Assembly (NCBI GenBank): GCA_028274465.1
Contig: CM051458.1
Span: 32,066,692 to 32,130,691 of the forward strand
From: Plantago ovata
Lineage: Eukaryota; Streptophyta; Magnoliopsida; Lamiales; Plantaginaceae
Reading direction: 5' to 3'
DNA length: 64,000 bases
Position numbers and translations under genes: made by a program. Shown here piece by piece: positions 53,004-62,328 of the stretch (positions are counted from its first letter, which is position 1; each line of letters opens with the position of its first letter). Under the pieces are notes generated by a model that searched no databases, was not told where the DNA came from, and saw only the letters and a program-made list of their open reading frames with translations.

Positions 53004-55160
53004 CTATCTTTTCATTCTGAGGGTACTAGACTTCCCCTTCACGAGTCTCCTTCCCGTGCCTCGATCCTGTGAATAAGAGTGAACATAGACGTTAAGACCA
53101 CTGTAATCAATAGTGTTAGAAGTATCAGGTCGATCAGGTGGATCGGATATGGCTCGCAACACATGTTGCTTGCCATCCACTTCAATAGTGCAAGTCCTCT
53201 GGTAGATGTCCATCACGAGCGTAGCTTAGTCAAGAATGTTCGTCCTAAGAGTATGACATGCCCCGTTCCTGGTGCTGATGCCGGCATAATTACAAAATCG
53301 GTGTAGACAGAGGCTTCACCAATTTTGACTAATACATCCTTCACAACGCCTTCGGGTTTCACGAGGGATCCATCCGCCAGTTGCACAATAGCCTTATGCA
53401 CAGTTAGTTCTCCAAGGTTACTCTTCTCGAAAACATTCAAAGGGAGCACATTAGAGTAGGATCCTGTGTCTAGTGTGCTCGGACATCTTCAAGCTCCCGA
53501 ATCCCGACCTTAACATCGAAACTTTGAGGGAGTGGCTCGGGATCCTCTTTCTCCTCTTCACTCTTGTTAGTACCAAGGTCCTTCTCTTCTTCTTCGGCTT
53601 GTGGGGGCATTTCCCTCTTGCAACTTTCGCACTTAGCAACCTTCTTGATGGTGATTTCAACAGGTAGATCACCCACTAAGGTAATGGACATCGACTTCTC
53701 AGTGTTGCTAGGCAGCTTGCCTTGTTCCCTACTTGCTCCTCGGTCGATCAATTCTTGCATCTTTTGATGGGCAAGCCGAGTGCTCTCTTCCAATCTATCG
53801 AGCCTTGCCCTAGTCTTCTCAGAATCTTCTTCATAACGTTTGAGAAAACTTTGTGTGTGATCGACCATCTTTTGCATGTTCTCCATTAGTTGAGCTGACT
53901 TCGACTTCGGTGGCTCTTTCGGAGCGGGGTTTTCGCAGTGGTCATTAGCATAGTTTAGCCTACTACGGTCTTGGTTAGGGCCATAAGTTTGGTTAGCCGG
54001 TGCATATCCTTGATTGTTTCGGAATCCTCTTCTCCAAAATCCACCTCGAGGATTCCTACCGTCTTGTCCTTAGCTAACTTCTTGAGTACCAAACTCCGTA
54101 GCAAAGGCTTCTTCTTCGCCTCCTCGAGCCCAGTTGCCATCATCGTATGCCAGCTCCGATCTACACATATGAGCCCCATGCCCATAGTTCTTGCATATTC
54201 GGCATACTTCGTTCGAAACAGTTGTTCCGATGGCGCTCTTGAGGACTTGCTTCAATTCGTTGGTAAAGCACTCGAATTGATCCCCATTCCCCTATACATA
54301 GGGGCTTCTTGAGTCGGTCGAGCCTCAGGTCCACGTCTCCTAACCATTGCTCTTGGGTCCTTGAACTGCGAACCCTTAGCAAGCCTTTCAAAAACTGCCC
54401 AGACGGCTTTTGCGGTTTCCTCCCAAATATTGCCTCGGCATTGGAAATCCACCAATTGTTGGTTCTCGAAGGTTAGTTCATTGTAGAAGTGTTGGACTAG
54501 GTCGGAAAGTTCAAAACCATGGTGACGGCACTTGTTTGTGAGATCTTGGAACCTCTCGAACGCGGTGTAGATGGTCTCATCATAGTCCTGCTTGAATCCA
54601 GTGATCTGCGCCTTAAGCGCGGTAGTCAAGGTGTGAGGGAAGTATTTATCCATGAAAGCTGAAAAAACCTTCTCCCAAGTGTCCAGCGAGCCTGCTGGAA
54701 GAGAACTTAACCATGACTTGGCTCTGTCGCCAAGTCCCATAGCAAAAACCTTCATCCTTAACTCATCTGTTGTTATGTCTGGTCCGGGTCGTGGGAGTTG
54801 GTTGACGAAATCATCGATATCGTGCAAGTACCCCATCACATCTTCCCTTGATAAGCCATAGAACCTCGAAAGTTGTTGGAATGCGTGGTTCTTGATTTCC
54901 AGATCTCGAGTTGCAGACGAAAGAACAATCGCCGGTCCCCTCATACGATCCTTGGAGGGTTGAACCCATGCCTTCAGTGGTCTAGCTTCTGCCATTCCGT
55001 CGATCTCCTTGAAAAGAATGTGTAGAGATTCAGAGAAATCGGTATCCTCTATTTCCTCTAGTGCGCGCCTTTCAAGTAGTCGCCTTCTTTGGTGGTAGAC
55101 TCTGTCGATCTCAGCAATTGAATCAGCAAGCGGTGTTCCTGCAGAACGTGTATGCGGCAT
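53004..55160 (-). pseudogene. gag-pro: Gag-protease of Gypsy J, multiply frameshifted
   Basis: Starts at ATG 55160 (MPHTRSAGTPLADSIAEIDR). A 1-base loss in a C run near 54292 ends the first frame (302 codons). The knuckle (CRICKNYGHGAHMC), coiled coil and protease parts continue in other frames. Another loss within the protease active-site codons near 53480 (GCTCGGAC for GGCTCGGAC) and one near 53216 break it further. A stop also occurs near 54072. Otherwise collinear with I. Confidence 0.85.
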
Positions 55161-55308
55161 ACACTATCTGTAATAGACTAGGAAAGGTGATTAGAAACAG
55201 ACTAGGAAAGCAGTATCAGAGAGAGATTAAAAAGGAAAACTAAAACTAGTAGAATTAGGAATCTAAAGCTGAAAATATAAACAAATTAAACAGAAAAAAG
55301 GAGTATAG

Positions 55309-55326
55309 TCCCCGGCAACGGCGCCA
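55309..55326 (-). other. Primer-binding site of Gypsy J
   Basis: Reverse complement of the tRNA-Asp type PBS, 3 nt from the LTR start at 55330. Confidence 0.93.
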
Positions 55327-55329
55327 ATT

Positions 55330-56619
55330 TGATGAACGGGAATTTGTCAGATTCTAATTCAGCAAATAATATTTGTTATTTAGCCAAAGGCAATCCACAA
55401 CTACAACGAAAACCGTAGTGTAGCAGTAGAATGACTCGAGTGTCGTTCTCTCAGCACTATAGCTAGCTTTATCTATTTAATAAGAGAATATAAACAGCAG
55501 ACAGATAGCGAAGGGGTTTTTCTAACAGATAATGGAGATTGGTGATAGTATGATCCTTCTTAGCATAACGGGTCGATAATCATGCATAAATTCCTCGGTC
55601 TTGCATAGAGATCTTTGAATCAATCTAGTGTCTTGTTGCAAATATTAAGCACTACGAAGATAATTGGTCTGACAAGTCAATCACTATTGTCCTATTATGT
55701 TCCGTAATTATTCAACACTACGGAGATAAACTCCCGAACAGGTCGACAAGTGTCCAACTGTGCATAATAATTAATACAACATACGAGAATTTAGGCTGTG
55801 CCTGATCAACGAAATAAAGCAATGACACGGAGTATAATGCGCAATATAGCCATTTGCATGATTATCTTCCCTTCGCTAAGAATTCACATACTACCACCAA
55901 CGATAAGTTTAGCTACTCATAATAGGCATGCAATCAACAACAATCATAGAAGAAAACATATTAAAAGATATATAAAATAAGTAGATTAAACTGTAAGATA
56001 CAAGTTACCGAAGGTTGTCAATCTTCGAAGAATTGCGATCCTACGAGCTCCAATCCGCTATGAAAAAGTATCCCCTAAGCTACGGAACTCCCAGGACAGG
56101 CCCCGGGAAGTTCCTACCTAAAACTATAGAGAGAGGTGAGAAAGTAGGTCTGGAAAGATATGATTTTCGGAGAAAACTGAGCAACTATATATAGGCCCCG
56201 AAATACCACGGGGCGGTTCGCCCGGTGTGGGGCGGTTCGCCCCAGCTCCGCGGCGGTTCGCCCGGCGGCTTTTTCGCGGAATTCCGCGTTTTCGACGCGG
56301 TTTTGGATTTCTTCCCCTTTTCGGACTCGGTTTCTGACTTCTAGTAGCCTTCTAACCTCCAGATTTGGCCCCTAGACTCCAAATCCCATCCGGAAACCTT
56401 CAAATACTCCAAATAGGCTTCTGGAACACCAATTCCTTGTCAACATCAATATAATTGCGCGGAAATCTTCGAATTTCAACCAGAACCTGTAAAATAAAAT
56501 CTAAAGGGAAACGTGACACTATTCTAATAAAATGCATTAAAATATAGCTAAATTAACATAGAGGATAGCTAAAATAGGTGAAAAAGACTCGAATGAAAGT
56601 GTAAAATACACATTCATCA
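55330..56619 (-). repeat. 5' LTR of Gypsy J
   Basis: 1290 bp, TGATGAACGGG to ACATTCATCA. Very close to 47717-49027. It differs most in the palindrome cluster (56211-56268), where one unit is missing. TATATATAGG lies at 56186-56195 (plus reading). The outer end abuts LTR D2. Confidence 0.93.
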
Positions 56620-57435
56620 TCTACCACCAACGCAAAGGATTTAGCTACTCATATTCATCAACATAGACATCAAATCATATGAATTGTAAATAGAATACAT
56701 CAAATCAAACTACTAGACAAGAGATAATGATACAATGTTACCACCAAGTTGTCACTAATCGGTGGGTATTGATGAAAACCTCTCCGTAGATGAAACAACG
56801 AATGCAATCCTATGCCAAAACCTTTAATCCAATCTAAAAATACAATGTATCTGAGTTTTCTCTGAGTTTTGGGGCTTAGGAGCTCTCCAAAACGAAGCTC
56901 ATGTTCAAAAAAGTCTCAAAAAGTAACAGAAGATCAGATCTACGAAGGAAAATCCGAAAACGTAACCGCTGCCAAGCGGACCGCTTGGAGAGTCCAAGCG
57001 GAGCGCTTGGCAAGCGAAGCGCTTTGGCCCTCCAAGCGCTTCGCTTGGCTGCTGTGCCAAAGCTCCTGGAAAATGAAGCGCAGCGCTTCACTATTCCAGG
57101 CACTTAGCTTGGCTCCTGGGCAGATTTTTGACTTCAAACTCAATCTTTTTGCCCTCGTACGGCCCTCGGGTGCCTTGGACTCATCCTTCTCAATGCTTAT
57201 TGAGGCTCAGACACTCACGAACAAGCCACGGAGATTGGGGAACTTCAACGGGGCCATCTTTTCCATCAAAAAGGCTCGTTTTTAGCTCCAAAAATGTCGT
57301 TTCGTACCTAAGTGCCTGAAAATGCAGAAAACACAAAACGTGACACTATTCTACAAAACTAACCAAAAACAAGGCTAGAAGATAGCAAAAGAAGGTAAAA
57401 AAGACAAGATTAACGCGTCAAAAATACGTTCATCA
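56620..57435 (-). repeat. Right part of LTR D2
   Basis: Aligns with D1 from 15414 to 16230. Its start (TGATGAACGTATTTTTGACG on the sense strand) is at 57435, next to HK sequence CATTG. Palindromes at 56972-57112 include CCAAGCGGACCGCTTGG. Elements I-J inserted at 56620. Together with 41535-41626 it makes one D-type insertion in HK; part of the LTR was lost on the left side. Confidence 0.78.
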
Positions 57436-57965
57436 CATTGCATTGCATTCATACATTGAACAATTTGTCTTTATTTATGTTAATTTGTTAGTTTAAGTGA
57501 TGTTATGTGCTTATGTTCATGTTTGAGTGATTTTTTTCGAGTGTTTTTATGTGGAAAATGGTTTTCGAAGGAAACAAATATTTTTTGAATGAAAAATTTT
57601 GTTCGCCCGCCTCTGGAGGTGGGGGGCGAATCGACCCACGTGTGGGGTGATTCGCCCCGCACACGACCAGAGAGCGTAACTCTCTGGTCGTGTGGGGCGA
57701 ATCGCCCCCCACCGGGAGCGATTCGCCCCACATATTCAGCATTAAGGGAGCGGGATTTCTCCCTTCTTCCCTCATTCTTCCATCTTGTTCTACTCTCTTA
57801 CTCTCAAACTCCAAAATTCTTCAAAAATTTTCCATCTTACATAAATCCTTCAATTCTCCATCAAATTTTGTGTTCTTTAGCTTCAATCGAAGCCCATTAC
57901 GTGCTCTTTTATTCCATCCGAACAAATTTCATCCTAGTTCATTCATTCTTCGGGTTTGAGGTACC
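57436..57965 (+). promoter_or_regulatory. HK spacer upstream of ORF2 with palindrome cluster
   Basis: Continuation of HK after D2. CATTG (57436-57440) repeats the left flank of D2. The cluster at 57601-57733 holds GGGGCGAATCG, GGGGCGAATCGCCCC and GAGCGATTCGCCCC, and a longer stem CACGACCAGAGAG/CTCTCTGGTCGTG (57661-57693). A T/C-rich leader (TTCTCCCTTCTTCCCTCATT) follows up to the ATG. The 537-bp intron of I and J is absent: TTTGAG (57955-57960) is 5 nt from the ATG. Confidence 0.55.
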
Positions 57966-59326
57966 ATGCCACCACGTGAGATGAGAGCTAGCTCATCAAG
58001 GAGCAAGAAGGGCAAAGGGGTAGCTTCGAGCTCCCAACCTTCTATCGAGGCATATGACCCATCTCTTGCAGTCATTTCCATTCGATTAAGGCTTCAGGAG
58101 GAGGCACAAGGAGGACCCCCTTCTATTTTTCCGCATAGGAAGATGCGATGGTTATACCATCGCACCATGCCAACATACCGGCGTATAAGGTGCTATCTCG
58201 TTTGGAGAAAAAGAGGAATTGGGGATGGTACACTTCTAACCGATTCAAAGGGTACGATTGGGATGGTGTTCGAGAATTTTATGTTGGATATACGAATCGT
58301 GAGGCAATGAGTGGTGTTCCCATAAGGGGCAAGATTGTGCCATGGACCCCCGAGTCCATTAACTACTTCATTCACATGGGTGCACCGGCGTTTACTGGGA
58401 GCTATCACCACTATGAGTATTCAAGGGCCAAACGTGGGATTCCGAGTTCGATCACGGATGCAATCTGCAATAGGGACTTTAAATTTCCAGCATCCGGGGA
58501 GCAACCAACTCGGATCCATCAGAGGTATCTTTGCTTTGAGTCTAAAGTTGTGATGAAGTTTTGCGTTGCCAACGTGATTCCAAGGAAGAACGACACGTAC
58601 ATTCAACCGAATTATGTTGAGCTCCTCTATTGCTTGTTGGGCAACCATTGTATCGACATCGGGAGCATTATGTATATTGAGTACGAGCGGCATTGGGAGA
58701 AGAAGAAGAAGCCTTTCATTTTTCCGAGTTTCATCACAGCTTATTGCAAGTTCCATGAAGTAGAGGACATTAATGAACCGGATTGTGAAGTGGCAGCCAT
58801 CTCTCCAACCACTGTTGAGGTTCAAGAGAATAGGTATAGAATGAAGAATCCCGATGTTGCTGCTGCTGATGTTGAGGCTTCCCTTCAACAGCCTGTTTCT
58901 GATGATGATGAAGAAGAGGAGGATGATGACATGGAGACTGATGATCGTGCTCCGCGAATTCCTGATATTCCTTTTGTTCATCGGCCACCTCGTGCACCAC
59001 AAGCACCGCCTCGAGCCCCACAAATGTCTGGAGGTTTTGACTTTTCATCCTTTCAGACATATCTCGATGATCGTTTTGGGAGCATTGATGCTAGTGTTGC
59101 AGCCTTGAATACTTCTGTCCAAGGGTTGCAACACAATCTTGATGGATACGTTGCCCAACGCAACCGCGATTGGGAGATAGCTGAGGAGCATCGCCGGAAT
59201 GAGAGAGATATTATGTGGGAGCAACAACAGCTCATCAGTCACCAATAGGAGGCCCTACAACAATCCAATGATCTTCTGTTTGACTTGTGGAGGGACTATT
59301 ATGGGGATTACGATCCTAATAATTAG
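57966..59326 (+). pseudogene. ORF2 of Gypsy HK (plant transposon-protein-like), two defects
   Basis: ATG at 57966 (MPPREMRASSSRSKKGKG). A 1-nt shift near 58145 moves the frame, which then runs through KKRNWGWYTSNRFKGYDWDG, IRGKIVPWTPESINYFIHMG, VVMKFCVANVIPRKNDTYIQ and YERHWEKKKKPFIFPSFITA. A Pro-rich linker (RAPQAPPRAPQ), acidic patch DDDEEEEDDDMETDD and coiled coil follow. TAG at 59246-59248 replaces CAG shortly before the natural end (GDYDPNN, TAG 59324-59326). It diverges clearly from I/J while keeping the core motifs, which suggests past selection on the protein. Confidence 0.8.
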
Positions 59327-60891
59327 TCTTTTCACAAGTCCATTCTTGTATACTCAGCCGACCGAGGCCAACCCATTCGGTAACATCTAGTATCACTTTT
59401 TATTTCCTCATTCTGTTTTTCTAGGGACTAGCTTGAGTTTCTTGATGGGGGATGGGATGTGAACCATGATGTTAGTATTGTTTGGCTTTTTGCATGTTGA
59501 GTATGGTATCTTGTATTTTGTTTGCATTTGCATTTGCACGTTTACCGCTTTCTTAGTATTTAGTTGCATAGACTACATTCATCCTAGTATAATTTGCATG
59601 TTTTTATGTGGAGTTTATTGCCAAATTTTTTGAACTTTTTATTGGGTAGATTAACTATTTATGACCTTTGACCATGCGTTTCATCTCTTTGAAATTGTTT
59701 TAGGTTTTTCTCGCTTGGCTTGTCACAGTTATATATGCACTTAGTTAAGCTTGGTAGTCTCGACATCACTTAGTGGTGTTTTCTCTATTGCGGTTCACGA
59801 AGGCCTTTATAATAAGATGATGCATGTTAGAGTCTTGTGGTTGTTTTCCCGCGTAATTATGTACCTAAGAGGCAACAAGTCTTCACCTTGCTTTGAGATT
59901 GCTAAATGCCTATGAAGGAGGTAGTGTGAGATTGTGTGATCCTTTGTTTGAAACCTATTGTAACGAATAGGTTTGGGGACGGGGTTATACCGTTATTATG
60001 ACTTGTTTTTTGATTTTGAGTGTTGTGAGTTTGTTTTTTCTTCCTTTTTCGTAAAGTTTGTGCTCCAACCTATTCTTTCGAATAGGTTTGGGGAGGTTGT
60101 TTGTGAGTCATTGTAATTTCTTTTTCGTTGTGCTACTGCTGGCTATATAAAGAAAAAGAGAGGAAAAAAGAGAAAGAAAAAATCGGGAAAAAAAGGAACA
60201 AGAAAAAAATTCAGAAAAAAGAAAAAATCCGGAAAGGAAAAAAGGAAAAAAGGAAAGACCCCAAAAAAGCAAAGAAGGGTCCAAAGAAAGCCAAAAAGCA
60301 GTTTAACAAAGTATTTGTCTCGTTTTTCAGTTTTTGTGATGTTCGTAATGGAGTTGTAATTTTTGTCTTTTGTTTGTTTCGTGTCATCTGTTCTAGACCA
60401 CCCTCGTCCTGCCACTCAGGAAGTGGTGATTAGTTTATGACTTTGCTTGAGAGATGGGTAGAATAGGGGAGTGTGATCTTTTAGGGAACCCTCATTCGTT
60501 TGATGAGAGCCAGTATTGGTTCGACCTCTTTGAGGGAAAGTCTTAACTTGGTGAACAGTAGTAAGTCCTCAGTTTCATAGGCACGGGACAACCATTCGTA
60601 TTTTAACGTGTTTCATTGCGTCGTCACTGACTAGGTCCAGGTAGAGAATGTTACGAGAGACTATCTTGTTTAACATAGTGCATATGTGAATGTGTATGAC
60701 TCAATCGAGGCATTCTTCGACCAATATCCATGTTATGATTTGTATGGTCATTGTTCATAGGTTTTTGATAGACTCAATAGATTAGTTCATTTCATTTGGC
60801 ATGAGACTCCAGTTTGTGTGTTGCATTGGTTTTTTGCATTAGAGTCTAGCTTAGTTGCTTGAGGACAAGCAAAGGTTCGGTTTGGGGAGTT
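59327..60891 (+). other. 3' UTR and polypurine tract of Gypsy HK
   Basis: Homologous to B (6274-6868) and to the reverse of C, I and J. Stem-loops: a decayed one at 59953-59974 and an intact AACCTATTC-TTTC-GAATAGGTT at 60067-60088. Purine-rich tract 60149-60300. Polypurine tract AAAGGTTCGGTTTGGGGAGT at 60871-60890. The lysine-rich frame within 60128-60433 comes from the purine tract and is not a gene. Confidence 0.8.
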
Positions 60892-62117
60892 TGATGAACG
60901 TGTATTTTACACATTCATTCGAGTCTTTTTTACCAATTTAGCTATCATCTAGGTTAATTTAGCTTATATTTTAGTGCATTTTATTAGAATAGTGTCACGT
61001 TTCCCTTTTCTTTGCATTTTTCAGGAATTATGTGAAAAACGTACTTTTGGTGGGCAAATATGGTGAAGAGAATGAAGTTTTGATGCTTCGTGGTCATCCG
61101 TGGTGTATCTAGAAGTTTCCAGACGAGTTTTGAGGCCTAGGGGACGAGTTTCAAGGCTTAAAGGTCATTAGAAGGCAAAATCGAGTCCAAAAAGGAAACC
61201 AAAACCAAATCTCGCTGCAGGTCCCGCGCGGTTCGCCCGGGACGCCGGGCGGTTCGCCTCTTGCCAGGCGGTTCGCCTGGCACCGGGGGTGGTCCGCCCG
61301 GGAGGTTTCGACAAGTATATATAGTTTCGCCAATTTAGTTCGTTTTTCATACCTTTTCACCTTATTTTGAGAGACAAATTCTCCAGAGCTTGTTCTGGGA
61401 ATCATTAGCATAGAAGACTCTTTTTCTTATTGATTTGGAAGTTTAAGCATAAATTGGACATCTTTGATTCTCGATTCTTGCTTGTGAGTTAGCAATTCAT
61501 CGGAGATTGACAACCTTCGTTGGTAACTTGTATCTCACGATTTTTCTGCTTTTATTTATTTCATTCAACATGTTTTCTGCTTTTATTTATTTCATTCAAG
61601 ATGTTTTCATTCGATCTTTCTTTGATTCTTGTTAATTTCAATTTATCTATGAGTAGATAAATCTATCGTTGGTGATAGTATGTGATTTCCTAGGTAGGGT
61701 TCTGAATTATGCATGAGTGGCTTCGCGCGTTTAAGACTTGATTTATTGTTTTATTTCTTTGATCTATCTAAGCCATCTATCTTCGTAGTGTTGAATTGAA
61801 AGGAACACATAGGACAATTCACGATCATAGATTTCTATACAAACTTCAAGTACTTCATGCATGATTATTACCTGTTGCTTGGAATGATCATACTATCACT
61901 AACTTCCATTATATTGATAATAAAAATTTGTGCTTTGCTTGATTCCTGATTTTTAGTTTAATTTAAATTAGATAAAGCTAGTTATAGTCCTTAGAGATCG
62001 ACACTCGAGGTTATCTTACTTCTACACTACGTGCCTTGGTTTTCGTTGTAGTTGTGAGTTGCCTTTGGCTAAAAACAAATTTATTTGATTAATTGAGTCT
62101 GACAATCTCGTTCATCA
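60892..62117 (+). repeat. 3' LTR of Gypsy HK
   Basis: 1226 bp, TGATGAACGTG to CGTTCATCA; partner of 38018-39174. It has one more palindrome unit than the 5' LTR (cluster 61224-61303) and a small duplication (ATGTTTTCTGCTTTTATTTATTTCATTCA near 61560-61600 in part). TATATATAG at 61316-61324. Confidence 0.93.
61224..61303 (+). promoter_or_regulatory. Palindrome cluster in HK 3' LTR
   Basis: GCGCGGTTCGCCCG, GGGCGGTTCGCC, CCAGGCGGTTCGCCTGG and GGTGGTCCGCCC lie in series, 13 bp before TATATATAG. The 5' LTR of the same element (38346-38392) has fewer units, so the array changed in number after or during one replication cycle. Confidence 0.45.
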
Positions 62118-62328
62118 CTTTTCCTCAAGCAACTAGCTAGACTCTATGCAACTACATGCAACACAAAGAGGAATCTCATGCCAAACAAGAAGAACTAATC
62201 TATTGTATCTACAAAATTCTTATGAACAAAGACCATACAAATCATAACATGGAAGTAGGTTGAAGAATCCCTCGATTGAACCTATACACATTAACATATG
62301 CACTTTATTAAACAAAGGAGTCTCTCGT
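62118..62328 (-). mobile_element. Right remnant of Gypsy G internal region
   Basis: Continues the polypurine-side sequence of 37991-38017 (CCTCAAGCAACTAGCTAGAC, CATGCCAAACAAGAAGAACTAATC). Equivalent to 8170-8390 in C. Cut at 62328 by Copia L, within the GTCTCTCGT motif. Confidence 0.8.

Larger units (their letters stand above)
47717..56619 (-). mobile_element. Gypsy element J (gag-pro plus ORF2, no pol), complete with two LTRs
   Basis: 8903 bp from 5' LTR (55330-56619) to 3' LTR (47717-49027) on the minus strand. Order: PBS, gag-pro, palindrome spacer, leader intron, ORF2, 3' UTR, polypurine tract. It is the reference copy for a structured element lacking RT, RNase H and integrase. Right flank TCTAC (56620-56624) lies in D2. 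The left flank is element I, not TCTAC, as expected for recombination-derived tandem copies. Confidence 0.9.
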
